A stretch of DNA of 64,000 nt from Dictyobacter aurantiacus (GTDB lineage: Bacteria > Chloroflexota > Ktedonobacteria > Ktedonobacterales > Ktedonobacteraceae), in the NCBI RefSeq assembly GCF_003967515.1, contig NZ_BIFQ01000001.1:1550001-1614000 (forward strand), given 5' to 3'. Numbering within the stretch: position 1 is the stretch's first letter; every line of letters starts with the position of its first letter. The position numbers and the translations under genes are program-made. Under the pieces are notes generated by a model that saw only the letters and a program-made list of their open reading frames with translations, searched no databases and had not been told where the DNA came from. Shown here piece by piece: positions 7,315 through 16,618 of the stretch.

Positions 7315-10300
7315 ATGGCAGAGGTAGAGCTTCAGCAGATTGGCGCGTACCCCGTTACCGGTCTACTGCACGAGAGTTCTACGAGCACTTTTTATCTTGG
7401 TAAACAACGCAAGAAAAATGTAATTATTCAAAGGCTCAACATCCCCTTCTCAGATGCGGAAGATAAGAAAGCCTTTCTAGCTCGCACGAAACAATTAAAA
7501 AAACTGAAGGACCGCGCCATTGTGGCGGTCATTGACGCCAATTTTGATGGCGATAGCGCCTACCTGGTATTGGAGCAGCCAGTGGGGAAACCACTGAGCC
7601 AGTTGATAGAGTGCGGAAGCTGTCTGAAGCCCGACGTGGTACGGCAGTATGTGTCGCCAGTCGCCAGCGCCCTGCACTATGCCCACGTCAGCCACGTAGT
7701 CCACGGCAATCTCCATCCCGGCGCAATCTTTATGAGCGACCGTCACGAGATGCTCCTGACCAGCTTTGCCCTGACCCCTCCTGGCTTTACACCTTCTCTA
7801 GACAACGAGGAGGCAGCCTTGCCCTATATGGCCCCTGAACAGCTACAGGGGCAGACCAGCGCATCCAGCGATCAGTACGCACTGGCGGTGATGACCTACA
7901 CCTGGCTCTGTGGACGCCGTCCCTACCCGGCCAGCGAACGCACACAACTGCTCGCTCAGCAACTGCACGAGCCATTCCCCAAACCCTCCAGCCTGAATAA
8001 ACAGATCTCAGCCGCGCTTGAGCAGGTGTTACTGCAGGCGCTCTCGATCGATCCTTCGCAGCGTTTTCCCCATATCCAGGCGTTTGCCGACGCCTATCTG
8101 GGAGCGTTGATGGGGATGCCGGTCAAAACACCGGTGGTGCGGCCAGCCATAGCACGCCCAATGATCCCAACGACACCGGCCTTGCAGGACATAGAGGAAG
8201 ACACAACACCACGGAAGCCTGTTACACCACCGCAGCCATCACGACCTCGGAAGATCGCCGAGGAGCCACTGCCATTCCGCACGCAGCAGAGCTCGGAGGC
8301 GCCCGCCGCGCCATCCATCCCCGAGACACCCGACGACCTGGCAAATCGCGTTGAACGCGTGAGCGATGAGCGACAACAGGAGCTCGCCACATGGCTGGCC
8401 GAACGTCAGGCATCAGGCGTAGAGGCAAGCAATGGATCGCGGCCCGCCGCATTTTCTCCAGACGATCTGAAGGCATTAGATACGTTAGATGAGGAGGCCG
8501 AGGAGGAGAACGCGGCACCGCTGCACGATTCACGCCTGGTGATGAGGGTTTCGGAAGATCTGCGGCAGGGTGGCGTGCTCTCGCAGAGCCTGCCCGGCTA
8601 CGAGGAGCGACCGGCCCAGATCGAGATGGCAACCATGGTTTCGCGCGCCATCAATAAAAGGACGCCCGCCATCATCGAGGCGGCAACCGGAACCGGTAAG
8701 TCGCTGGCCTACCTGGTTCCGGTGGTACGCTCGGGACAGGTGGCCATCATCAGTACGGCCAATAAAGCCCTGCAGGAGCAGCTTTTCTACAAAGATATCC
8801 CGTTTGTACAGCGGCATATCAAGCACTTTGAGGCCGCCCTGGTCAAGGGTGTGAACAACTACATCTGCCTGGATCGGGTGGAGAGCGAGCGCGTAGGTAT
8901 GCAGTTCTATACCAAGAACCGCGACTTCCAGCGCCTGTACGACATGATCAATGATCCCGAGACCGGCTATCGCATGACAGGTGATTTTGAGACGCTGGGC
9001 TTCCAGTTGCCCGGTGATATACGTTCCCGCGTCGCCACCGATAGCGACCAGTGCGCCTGGTCCAAATGCAGCTTCTTCGATGAATGCTACGTGCGGCAGA
9101 TGCGCGAACGCGCCGAGCGCGCCCAGGTGATTGTGGTCAACCATACCCTGCTGCTGCTGGACGCGGCCATCGGCGGCTTCCTGCTGCCCGAGCGCGACGT
9201 GATCATCCTGGACGAGGCTCACCATCTAGAAGAGGAGGCCACGCGCTCCTTCACCATCACCATCAATCCGGGCCAGATTCAGACGTTGCTGGCGCAGCGC
9301 ATGCTCAAGGACCATAGCCAGCTCAGTCTGCAGGACGATGCCATGCGCGCCGCGCAGCTGATGTGGATGCGCCTGGAGCAGGTCGCCAATCCTAGCTTCA
9401 AGGGCCGTGTCAACCTGGAGGCGCCCCTGGAAGAGGGGCTACGCCTGGCCACGACCATCTCCGACCTGGCCGACTCGCTGCGCAAGCAGCGTCCCAAAGA
9501 GCTCCCCGAAAAAGAGGGGCAGCTCTACGATAAGCTGCTGAAGCGCACGCAGAACCTGGCCGAGAATATCCGCACCGTCTTCTCGGTGGCGGACCAGAGC
9601 AAGTTTGTCTATTATGTCGAGCGCATGGAGGGGTCGGCGTCACGCGGCTTCGTGCTGCAGGCATCGGCGGCCCCGCTGGATGTGACGGCCTGGCTGCAGG
9701 AGCGGCTCTTCGATAAATGCAACGTTATCAGCACCTCGGCCACCCTGGCTACCATCGGACCCAACCCGGCTAAGCCCGAAGAGAAGGGACCCAACTTCTC
9801 ATATTTCCGCCGCCGCGTCGGCCTCGATCCCCTGACGCGTCCCGATGTGGTGGAAAGCGTGCTGCCTCTGACCTTTGATTATGAGAACAACGCCCTGCTC
9901 TATCTGCCACGCCACCTGCCACCACCGACCTTTGGCGCGGGGGCTGATGACTATATGGTAGACGTCGCCCGCGAGATGTACCGGCTGGTCAAGGTCTCAC
10001 GAGGGCGAGCTTTCCTGCTCTTCTCCAGTCGACGCATGCTGGATCGCGCCTACGAACTGATGGCCCCGCACCTGCCCTATCCGCTCCTGCGCCAGGGAGA
10101 CATGACGCGGCTCGAACTGACCCGGCGCTTCCGCGAAGAGGAGGGCTCGGTCCTCTTCGGCCTCAAGAGCTTCTGGGAAGGGGTCGACATCGCCGGTGAC
10201 GCCCTCTCGCTGGTCGTCATCGATAAGCTCCCCTTTGATCCGCCCGACGATCCGGTGCACGAGGCGCGCGTCGCCCAGATGAAGGCCGCCGGCGAAAACT

Positions 10301-10527
10301 GGTTCGGCACCTATGTGCTGCCCCAGGCCGTGCTGCGCCTCAAACAGGGCATCGGCCGCCTGCTGCGCACACGCGAGGATCGCGGCGTCATGGCCATCCT
10401 CGACACTCGCCTGCACACCAAAGGCTACGGCAAGCAGGTGCTCAACGCCCTGCCGCCAGCGCGGCGCACCTCCAGCATCCGCGACGTCGACCGCTTCTTC
10501 AACGAAACACCGCCGTCGTCATCGTAG
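7315..10527 (+). CDS. Pseudokinase fused to DinG/XPD-type FeS helicase
   Basis: A 1070-aa fusion. Residues about 5-260 have the layout of a Hanks-type kinase, but every catalytic landmark is changed: the VAIK lysine position reads NVIIQRL, the HRD loop reads HGN (residues 130-132), and the DFG position reads TSF. The later APE-like PYMAPEQ and the C-lobe are kept. This is a pseudokinase by sequence. A Pro-rich linker follows, then a superfamily-2 helicase: Walker A EAATGTGKS, a four-Cys cluster (NYIC, DQC, SKC, DEC) as in the FeS domain of DinG/XPD, the DEAH box, and C-terminal motifs FLLFSSRR, SFWEGVDIAG and QGIGRLLR. The helicase half should unwind DNA with ATP; the pseudokinase may sense a ligand or bind a partner. 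The start at ATG 7315 has GGGAGAGG upstream and is preferred over the TTG at 7297. Confidence 0.9.
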   Translation: MAEVELQQIGAYPVTGLLHESSTSTFYLGKQRKKNVIIQRLNIPFSDAEDKKAFLARTKQLKKLKDRAIVAVIDANFDGDSAYLVLEQPVGKPLSQLIECGSCLKPDVVRQYVSPVASALHYAHVSHVVHGNLHPGAIFMSDRHEMLLTSFALTPPGFTPSLDNEEAALPYMAPEQLQGQTSASSDQYALAVMTYTWLCGRRPYPASERTQLLAQQLHEPFPKPSSLNKQISAALEQVLLQALSIDPSQRFPHIQAFADAYLGALMGMPVKTPVVRPAIARPMIPTTPALQDIEEDTTPRKPVTPPQPSRPRKIAEEPLPFRTQQSSEAPAAPSIPETPDDLANRVERVSDERQQELATWLAERQASGVEASNGSRPAAFSPDDLKALDTLDEEAEEENAAPLHDSRLVMRVSEDLRQGGVLSQSLPGYEERPAQIEMATMVSRAINKRTPAIIEAATGTGKSLAYLVPVVRSGQVAIISTANKALQEQLFYKDIPFVQRHIKHFEAALVKGVNNYICLDRVESERVGMQFYTKNRDFQRLYDMINDPETGYRMTGDFETLGFQLPGDIRSRVATDSDQCAWSKCSFFDECYVRQMRERAERAQVIVVNHTLLLLDAAIGGFLLPERDVIILDEAHHLEEEATRSFTITINPGQIQTLLAQRMLKDHSQLSLQDDAMRAAQLMWMRLEQVANPSFKGRVNLEAPLEEGLRLATTISDLADSLRKQRPKELPEKEGQLYDKLLKRTQNLAENIRTVFSVADQSKFVYYVERMEGSASRGFVLQASAAPLDVTAWLQERLFDKCNVISTSATLATIGPNPAKPEEKGPNFSYFRRRVGLDPLTRPDVVESVLPLTFDYENNALLYLPRHLPPPTFGAGADDYMVDVAREMYRLVKVSRGRAFLLFSSRRMLDRAYELMAPHLPYPLLRQGDMTRLELTRRFREEEGSVLFGLKSFWEGVDIAGDALSLVVIDKLPFDPPDDPVHEARVAQMKAAGENWFGTYVLPQAVLRLKQGIGRLLRTREDRGVMAILDTRLHTKGYGKQVLNALPPARRTSSIRDVDRFFNETPPSSS

Positions 10528-10647
10528 GTGCTGGGCTTGCCCCAGCTTTGTCGCGAAGCGACCCGTCCCCGGACAGCCACGTGCCACGAAACACGTTTTG
10601 CACCAAGATAAAATGGTACATTGGTAAGAGAAAGGTAGGCAAAGAAT

Positions 10648-10854
10648 ATGAACCCTAAGCACTATTCAATGCTCATCCAATGGGATCCACGTGATAATAT
10701 CTATGTCGTTACCATTCCAGAGCTCGCGGGATGTCGCACCCATGGCGATACTTATGAGGAAGCTATAAAAAACGCGCTCGAAGTTATCGAATTATGGATT
10801 GAAGATGCCCAAAAAGCAGGAGAGCCTATTCCTCAGCCGACTTTTGCCGCTTAG
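10648..10854 (+). CDS. HicB-family protein without HicA partner
   Basis: Small protein of 68 aa with the HicB partial RNase-H-like fold: YSMLIQWDPRDNIYVVTIPELAGCRTHGDTYEEAIKNA in outline, ending with GEPIPQP. HicB antitoxins neutralise the small RNA-cutting HicA toxin. No HicA-sized frame with the double-stranded-RNA-binding pattern lies next to it, and HicB here lacks the C-terminal DNA-binding extension. It may be a solitary regulator or a relic of a toxin-antitoxin pair. A GAAAGG lies upstream at somewhat long spacing. Confidence 0.75.
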   Translation: MNPKHYSMLIQWDPRDNIYVVTIPELAGCRTHGDTYEEAIKNALEVIELWIEDAQKAGEPIPQPTFAA

Positions 10855-11265
10855 CCTACCTGAGAACTTTTCCCACAGAAATATATCAGAACCCGCTCGT
10901 CTCAATGAGGGGTGTTGATTGTTTGATGAAAAAAATGTGAACTATTACACATTTTCTTCAATGAAGGCGGATGAGGGCGATTTCCATCGATATAGCCGCA
11001 TTATTTATAGTAAGAGGTGGGGAAAACGGCTCCACTCACATAAAATTGTAAATCCTCTCTTCATAGATCTGGCGAAACAACAAGAGTCCTCGTAAGAATA
11101 AAGCAGTAAAAATTCGTCTTCTTATGCCACTACACCTTGTAAGGAAATCAAAATGTTGAATGCGATTATAAATTAATATGGCAACTTATATAGTGTAATG
11201 ATAGTAAACGAGCAGGCCAAACCTGACCGACTATCGCCCTGGTATTCTTGAAAAGAGGTATCACC
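10855..11265. other. Intergenic region without recognisable feature
   Basis: This 411-base stretch is AT-rich. I see no coding frame with a ribosome-binding site, no RNA gene and no clear repeat. It probably carries the promoter of the secreted protein gene that follows. Confidence 0.5.
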
Positions 11266-11802
11266 ATGTGGAACAACAAGGCAAAAACAACACTCATCTT
11301 TATAGTCTGTTTTCTCGTCGTGGGAATAGCATACTTTGGAAGCGTCATCGGAAGCCAGGTTGCTAATGCGGCTCCAGCTTCCCCCTCACAGGCGCACTCA
11401 GCATCTGTAAGCAATAAGGCCACGACGAACGCTTCCATCAATAGGGTCACAACCCAGGCTTCCGCTTTCAGGGTCACAGGCATTGATATGTCTGTCACTC
11501 CCAGTACCACCTCCCTATGGACGTGTGGCTCTTACATCCAGGTTGTCTATCATGCCATCTTTCATGTCAACTCCGGTCCAAATGGAGGAACGATTGTCTT
11601 CTCCTATACCATTAATAATGGGCGTTCTCAAACGATGGAGAAGTTAACTATTCTGCCTGGCCAACATCTCTCAGACTTCACATTCACCTGGCAAGGAAGC
11701 CTTCCCGCCGACCATTTCTACCCGGAACCGGGCGGCATAATGGTCACCAGCCCAAACACCCTGGTGTCTAAGCTGGTCGCGCCAGCTGGATACTGCCGCT
11801 AA
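11266..11802 (+). CDS. Secreted or membrane-anchored protein, unknown function
   Basis: Protein of 178 aa from the ATG at 11266 (AGAGG seven bases upstream; a TTG at 11248 is less likely). A Lys-rich start is followed by a hydrophobic segment (TTLIFIVCFLVVGIAYFGSVIG) and an ANAAPA site that could be cut by signal peptidase. A Ser/Thr/Ala-rich linker leads to a beta-rich domain (about residues 70-178) containing WTCGSYIQVVYHAIFHV and ending with APAGYC; the two Cys could form a disulfide. The domain resembles the extracellular beta domains of the zinc-ribbon proteins at 38-41 kb only in general pattern. No family name can be given. Confidence 0.75.
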   Translation: MWNNKAKTTLIFIVCFLVVGIAYFGSVIGSQVANAAPASPSQAHSASVSNKATTNASINRVTTQASAFRVTGIDMSVTPSTTSLWTCGSYIQVVYHAIFHVNSGPNGGTIVFSYTINNGRSQTMEKLTILPGQHLSDFTFTWQGSLPADHFYPEPGGIMVTSPNTLVSKLVAPAGYCR

Positions 11803-11834
11803 TCACAACAGTTTGCGAGCATTTATGCCACAAT

Positions 11835-11873
11835 GCGCAAGGTGGGAGAGTCAGATACTCTCCCACCTTGCGC
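11835..11873. terminator. Perfect inverted repeat, probable terminator
   Basis: A 17-bp perfect stem (GCGCAAGGTGGGAGAGT and its complement) with a 5-nt loop lies 32 bases after the stop of the secreted protein gene. There is no T-run, so factor-independent termination is uncertain. Confidence 0.55.
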
Positions 11874-11967
11874 GCCCGCCACAAGCCATAGAACCCGAGT
11901 TATAGAAATATGATATGATCTAAAAAGTAGGGTCCTTGTCCAGGAAAGCTGTATTAAAGGAGCAATG

Positions 11968-12564
11968 ATGGCACTTCCAGAATACCTCTTTATGAGTGTC
12001 GATGACTACCTGGCACTCGACAATAATAGCCAGGATGCGCGCTATGAATATCTGGACGGCGAGGTTCGCATGCTTGCCGGTGGGAGCACGTATCATTCCG
12101 CCCTTATTTCACGGCTGGGCGCAGTGCTAGAAAGGGCCTTAGAACATAGCTCGTGCTGGACTTATAATTCCGACATCCGCGTGGAGCTATCAGAGTCCTA
12201 TTATGTTTACCCTGATCTCAGTGTCAGTTGTGATGAAAGCGACCAGAAGCTCGGCAACTCGATCTTGCATCCATGCATGATTATTGAGGTTCTTTCCCCT
12301 AGTACTGAAGCTATTGATACCGGCGAAAAGCTGCGTGCATACCTCACCCACCCAACTATTCAGGAGTACATAATTGTCGATTCCCTGAGCACCTGGATTG
12401 AGGTCTATCACCGTGAAGAAGACGGCTGGAAGCTGCGCACCTATGGACCTGGCAATACAGTCAGGTTGGAGCATCTAGATATCCAGTTCAAGGTTGACAC
12501 ACTCTATCGAGGCATGGACCTTCAGGCCACGCGCAGGCAGACGAAACGCAAGAAATTGAAGTAA
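11968..12564 (+). CDS. Uma2-family (DUF820) endonuclease-like protein
   Basis: Protein of 198 aa with the Uma2/DUF820 layout: an N-terminal MSVDDYLALD, then YEYLDGEVRMLAGGSTYHSALISRL in outline, then VYPDLSV with the Asp, then the Glu of IIEVLSPSTEA and GEKLRAYL, then IQEYIIVD. These correspond to the PD-(D/E)xK-like core of the family. Uma2 proteins are abundant in cyanobacteria and Chloroflexota and their role is unsettled. Of two adjacent ATGs the second (11968) is better spaced from AAAGGAG. The C-terminus is very basic (RRQTKRKKLK). It seems to be a single-gene unit. Confidence 0.88.
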   Translation: MALPEYLFMSVDDYLALDNNSQDARYEYLDGEVRMLAGGSTYHSALISRLGAVLERALEHSSCWTYNSDIRVELSESYYVYPDLSVSCDESDQKLGNSILHPCMIIEVLSPSTEAIDTGEKLRAYLTHPTIQEYIIVDSLSTWIEVYHREEDGWKLRTYGPGNTVRLEHLDIQFKVDTLYRGMDLQATRRQTKRKKLK

Positions 12565-12597
12565 TCACAACGTGCATGGTGGAAAAAGAACCCCTAT

Positions 12598-13062
12598 ATG
12601 TGCCGCATCGCGTATGACAAGAATGACAGAAGAAACATTTGGGGCGCACTCACTATTATGCCTATGAAAGAAGAAACGATCTTCAGAATCTTGAGAGGCG
12701 AATTTGAAGAACATAACATCACGCCAGACGATATCTTTACATATGAAGATAGGCATGAATACACCGGTTATATAGCATCGGCGACCATCCGTCCAGAGCA
12801 CAAAATCCACTTGAGAGGGCTGGTACGAGATGTCTTCGATTACTGGTGTGAACAATATCCAAACGTCAAAATCAACAAGCTGTATGCCTACGCATCCAGC
12901 GATACCGGCTGGGAGCTGGTGAGCCACTTCTACTTTGCGCCCAGGTACGACATCGGAGATAATGCCTTCGAGCTAGACTTGAGCCGCCGCAATCCTAACC
13001 GGCTCGTTTCAGATTTTCAGTCATGCCTCAGGAAAAAAACCGGAAAACCCGTAACCAGATAA
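12598..13062 (+). CDS. Hypothetical protein
   Basis: I do not recognise this 154-aa protein. It has an acidic N-terminal half and a mixed alpha/beta C-terminal half (LRGLVRDVFDYWCEQYP then KINKLYAYASSDTGWELVSHFYF) that has the rhythm of an acetyltransferase-like or GNAT-derived domain without a clear acetyl-CoA loop. No strong ribosome-binding site precedes the ATG at 12598; an internal ATG at 12658 is a possible start. A terminator follows directly, so the gene end is well defined. Confidence 0.6.
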   Translation: MCRIAYDKNDRRNIWGALTIMPMKEETIFRILRGEFEEHNITPDDIFTYEDRHEYTGYIASATIRPEHKIHLRGLVRDVFDYWCEQYPNVKINKLYAYASSDTGWELVSHFYFAPRYDIGDNAFELDLSRRNPNRLVSDFQSCLRKKTGKPVTR

Positions 13063-13063
13063 C

Positions 13064-13110
13064 AAAAGACCAGAGCGAGAATATCAATACACACTCGTCT
13101 CTGGTCTTTT
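13064..13110. terminator. Rho-independent terminator
   Basis: AAAAGACCAGAG(C)GAG pairs with CTCGTCTCTGGTCTTTT with one bulge, and the T-run is part of the 3' arm. It directly follows the hypothetical gene and separates it from the AT-rich defence island. Confidence 0.75.
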
Positions 13111-13256
13111 ACTGTAATAAACAAACGTTTTTATATAGTTATCCTTCAATAGTGACTTTAATGCCTTGACACCCATTAGTTAGTTGTCTAAAATGTTATT
13201 TACTACTTTCTTATAAAGGATTAATTGCCCAAAAAGCATGGAAGGACACATCAATT

Positions 13257-14417
13257 ATGGACCTTCAACAGGAAATTGATGCAAGACGAGCCGAAATCAG
13301 AAGCGACAATTATGCAATGTCAATTGGTGAACTGATTAGTTTATATGAAAATGAAGAGATTGATATTCATCCTGAATTTCAGCGTTTCTACCGTTGGGAT
13401 GCGTGGCAAAAGTCTCGTCTTATAGAGTCCTTACTCCTTGGAATTCCAATCCCACCTATTTTTGTTTCTCAAAGGGAAGATGGTGTTTGGGATGTTGTAG
13501 ATGGACTACAACGTCTTTCAACAATATTTGAGTTTGCAGGAGTTTTACAAGACGAACATAAAAAAGTAAAGCCCCCTCTAGTTTTAATGGAGACAAAATA
13601 CCTTCCTTCTCTTAATGGGGTTGTTTGGGGTGATAGTAGTGAGGATCAACAGCACAAATTGCAGCTAAGGCAAACATCGTTAATCGATGAAGCTCCTAGT
13701 GCACCTAAAGCTCTTAATAAAACACAAAGACTACTTATAAAGCGCGCCAAAATACAAGTAAGTATTATTTTGAAAGAAAGTGATGAAAGAAGCAAGTACG
13801 ACCTCTTTCAACGCTTAAATACAGGAGGTTCAAGCTTATCAAGTCAAGAATTACGCAATTGTATTTTGGTATCAACAAATCATCATATGTATGAGTGGAT
13901 AAGAGACCTTTCTCAGGATGAGAACTTTACAAGTTGTGTAAGCCTAACTGATAGAGCTATTGATGAACAATATGATGTTGAACTTGTTCTCAGATTCCTT
14001 GTATTTCGTAGTTTAGAGGGGGAAATACTTAAGAACATTGGTGATTTAGATGATTTTCTAACACGGCAAATGGAAAAGATAGCTCTTTCTAAAGACTATG
14101 ACATGGAGAAAGAAAGCACTTACTTTAAAGGAACATTTAGCTTGTTGGCTAATACGACAAAAGGAAATAGCTTTAGAAAATACGATGCAGCTAAAAACAA
14201 ATTTACTGGCGGCTTTTTAGTTTCGGCATTTGAAATGGTAGCGCTAGGAATTGGTTACAATCTTGATTTCATAAACACGCATCCAGTTGATATAGAGGAA
14301 AAGATTAAACAAATATGGAGCACTCGAGAATTTACAAGAAATTCTGGTTCAGGAGTGCGAGCATCAACACGAATAGCAAAAACAATTCCCCTAAGTCGCA
14401 GATTATTTAGGCCCTAA
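13257..14417 (+). CDS. DUF262 (ParB/GmrS-like) protein of a defence pair
   Basis: A 386-aa DUF262 protein. The N-terminal domain shows the conserved FQRFYRW segment and the nucleotide-binding signature DGLQR (residues 82-86; usual form DGQQR). In GmrSD, SspE and BrxU this domain binds or cleaves NTP and is fused to a DUF1524 HNH nuclease. Here no HNH motif follows, so the nuclease role is probably taken by the next gene. That gene, a HEPN protein, starts seven bases after the stop, making a tight two-gene unit. The region is strongly AT-rich relative to the flanks, which suggests recent transfer. Role in anti-phage defence is inferred from family and context. Confidence 0.85.
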   Translation: MDLQQEIDARRAEIRSDNYAMSIGELISLYENEEIDIHPEFQRFYRWDAWQKSRLIESLLLGIPIPPIFVSQREDGVWDVVDGLQRLSTIFEFAGVLQDEHKKVKPPLVLMETKYLPSLNGVVWGDSSEDQQHKLQLRQTSLIDEAPSAPKALNKTQRLLIKRAKIQVSIILKESDERSKYDLFQRLNTGGSSLSSQELRNCILVSTNHHMYEWIRDLSQDENFTSCVSLTDRAIDEQYDVELVLRFLVFRSLEGEILKNIGDLDDFLTRQMEKIALSKDYDMEKESTYFKGTFSLLANTTKGNSFRKYDAAKNKFTGGFLVSAFEMVALGIGYNLDFINTHPVDIEEKIKQIWSTREFTRNSGSGVRASTRIAKTIPLSRRLFRP

Positions 14418-14424
14418 TAAAGTC

Positions 14425-15078
14425 ATGACAAAAATTAGAACTATAGAAGATCTACAAACCGTTTTAGATAGTGAGCTGGCTTGGCGCAAAAAAGAGCTAG
14501 CCACCATCAAAGGCTTGGTAACAACCAAATCTTCTAGAGATGTTACCAATTTTTATCTGCGTAGTGGTATAGCCCTTACCTATGCGCATTGGGAAGGGTT
14601 TATTAAAGTTGCTGGAGATGCGTACCTTACATATATCTCATCTCAGCGACTTCCTTACTCTGCTTTAACGATGAATTTCTCTGCCCTCGCGACAAAAAAA
14701 ATAATGAATGCAGCTAGTTCCTCTAATAAAGTAACAGCTTACACAAAGATAACAGAGTTTTTTACAATTGGCGTCAATAATAGATGTAGTTTTTCATCAG
14801 AAATAGAAACAAAATCAAATCTCTCTTCCGAAGTTCTTAAAGAGATCACTTACATTCTTAACATTGATTATCGTGATTATGAAACAAAAGCTAATCTCAT
14901 TGATGAGAGACTTCTTAAAAATAGAAATGGAGTTGCTCATGGGAAATATTTATTGATAGATGTAGATGAATTCATAGAGCTTCACACAACAATTGTTGAA
15001 CTTTTAGATTTATTTGCCAATCAAATCAGCAACGCTGCATATACAAAAGCATATAAAAGAACTGCTGATCCTTTGTAG
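14425..15078 (+). CDS. HEPN-domain nuclease (MAE_28990/MAE_18760-like)
   Basis: An all-helical 217-aa protein with the HEPN ribonuclease signature R-x4-H at Arg167-His172 (RNGVAHG), placed near the C-terminus as in the MAE_28990/MAE_18760 group. An early YAHWEGFIKVAGDAYL helix also fits that group. HEPN nucleases cut RNA and serve as toxins in abortive-infection systems. It is co-transcribed with the DUF262 gene (7-base gap). A reasonable model is that DUF262 senses infection and releases or activates the RNase. This model is inference; only the motifs and gene pairing are seen. Confidence 0.82.
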   Translation: MTKIRTIEDLQTVLDSELAWRKKELATIKGLVTTKSSRDVTNFYLRSGIALTYAHWEGFIKVAGDAYLTYISSQRLPYSALTMNFSALATKKIMNAASSSNKVTAYTKITEFFTIGVNNRCSFSSEIETKSNLSSEVLKEITYILNIDYRDYETKANLIDERLLKNRNGVAHGKYLLIDVDEFIELHTTIVELLDLFANQISNAAYTKAYKRTADPL

Positions 15079-15167
15079 TAGAGACATTGAGCGATAATAT
15101 AAATCTTTCTACAAGAATAAACAGCTTGCTGAAAACTCAACCAATTAACATACTTCTTTAAGCTTAA

Positions 15168-15595
15168 CAAATTAATGGGCCGGTCCTGATAAGAGGTTAG
15201 TTAAGGCAAATGGCTACCTATTTGTGTTTCATCGGCGAGATTTTAAGGCACCAGAACGACCAGGAGAGTGCACTACGCTATATGGAAGATGCTAAAGATT
15301 TAGCACATAATGCGTCCAAGGCAATACAAAGGCATATCCTACAAATGCTTGCTTATGGTAGGAAGAAGCGTTTGACCATGCTATCTCAGAAGCAACAGAT
15401 CTGCTCTCATTTCCTGGTGAGGGAATAGATGCATCAAAAAAGGAGTTTATTCCTTTTGAAATTTATGAGACCCGAGGAAAGATTTATCGCGATTTAGGCA
15501 AACCTACAGAGTCTATCCCTTATCTCGAACTTGCAGAGCAAGCCCTGGTTAGTGCAAATTCTGTCGCACTTCGCTGGAAGGAATCAAACTTATAA
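15168..15595 (+). pseudogene. TPR-protein remnant (frameshifted)
   Basis: The 5' part reads in one frame from about 15168 and includes an internal TAG at 15198, then MATYLCFIGEILRHQND and helical TPR-like text to about 15350. After a frameshift near 15340-15362 the TPR text continues in another frame (EEAFDHAISEATDLLSFPG, then YETRGKIYRDLGKPTESIPY) to TAA at 15593-15595. The two halves together look like the C-terminal TPR part of a larger regulator or NB-ARC-type protein whose N-terminus is missing. A second small remnant of the same text lies at 18132-18221. Not expected to be functional. Confidence 0.7.
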
Positions 15596-15630
15596 ATGAA
15601 TGATTGTATATAAAAATCGTAGGAGTACCT

Positions 15631-16545
15631 ATGGCAGTTCCTGACTATCAAAGTCTTATGCTTCCTCTCTTAAAAGTAGCTAATGATGGTAATGAGCACA
15701 ATCTTAGAGACACCATAGAGATTTTAGCTCAAAAACTCATGCTTAGTGAACAAGATAGAAAAGAACTTCTCCCCAGTGGTAAACAGCGCAGATTTGATAA
15801 CCGAGTCCACTGGGCACGTACTTACTTAGTGAAAGCTCTTTTACTGACCAACACAGGAAAATCAAAATTCCGCATAACCGAACGCGGTCAAGAAGCTATT
15901 AAATCAAACCCCACTCATATTAATGTCAAATACTTAAGGCAGTTTCCTGAGTTCATTACTTTCGTTGACAGCAAAAGTAATGGAGATGCAGAGACAACAC
16001 AAGAAATCATCGAAGAGATCAGACAAACCCCACAAGAAATTTTAGAAGCCAGCTATCAGAACCTGAAGAAGAACCTCGCCATGGAACTGCTGGAACGCGT
16101 CAAAAATAGCCCACCAAAGTTCTTTGAAAATCTTGTTGTAGATCTGCTCATTGCAATGGGATATGGAGGCTCACGAAAGGACGCCGGTCAAGCCATAGGG
16201 CAAGTAGGAGATGGCGGCATAGATGGCATTATTAAGGAAGATAAATTAGGTCTAGATGCTATTTATCTTCAAGCAAAAAGATGGGAGGGGACGGTTGCTC
16301 GACCAATTGTACAAGGATTTGCAGGTGCTCTCATAGGCAGGAAAGCACGAAAAGGAGTGTTCATCACCACATCTGATTTTTCCAGGCAAGCAATTGACTA
16401 TGCTAACGGAATCGATAACCTTAAAATTATTTTAATTGACGGCGAGCAATTAGCTCAATTAATGATTGAGCATAATGTCGGTGTAGCAGAAGAGTCAAGA
16501 TACATTCTTAAGAAGATAGATTTAGATTATTTTAGTGAGGAATAG
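15631..16545 (+). CDS. mrr: Mrr-type restriction endonuclease
   Basis: Type IV-like restriction endonuclease of 304 aa, the same length as E. coli Mrr. The N-terminal domain (residues 1-90) is a winged helix (VPDYQSLMLPLLKVANDG, GKQRRFDNRVHWARTYLVKA), and the C-terminal domain is a PD-(D/E)xK fold. Catalytic elements are Asp198 in GDGGIDGII and Gln214-Ala-Lys216 in YLQAKRW. Mrr enzymes cleave DNA with foreign methylation marks. ATG 15631 has AGGAG five bases upstream; a TTG at 15604 is rejected. The gene is downstream of a broken TPR gene and upstream of the TIR gene (73 bases), all on the plus strand. Confidence 0.9.
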   Translation: MAVPDYQSLMLPLLKVANDGNEHNLRDTIEILAQKLMLSEQDRKELLPSGKQRRFDNRVHWARTYLVKALLLTNTGKSKFRITERGQEAIKSNPTHINVKYLRQFPEFITFVDSKSNGDAETTQEIIEEIRQTPQEILEASYQNLKKNLAMELLERVKNSPPKFFENLVVDLLIAMGYGGSRKDAGQAIGQVGDGGIDGIIKEDKLGLDAIYLQAKRWEGTVARPIVQGFAGALIGRKARKGVFITTSDFSRQAIDYANGIDNLKIILIDGEQLAQLMIEHNVGVAEESRYILKKIDLDYFSEE

Positions 16546-16618
16546 CAACCATTATATTGAACTTTCTATGAGCACTGCTTTTTAGTTCAATGCATGGATT
16601 TTATTGTTAGGCCATAAT

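Noticed and set aside
15210..15428. A 72-aa frame as a real small TPR gene
   Set aside because: Its text continues in another frame after a frameshift and extends upstream across a stop codon, so it is part of a broken gene.
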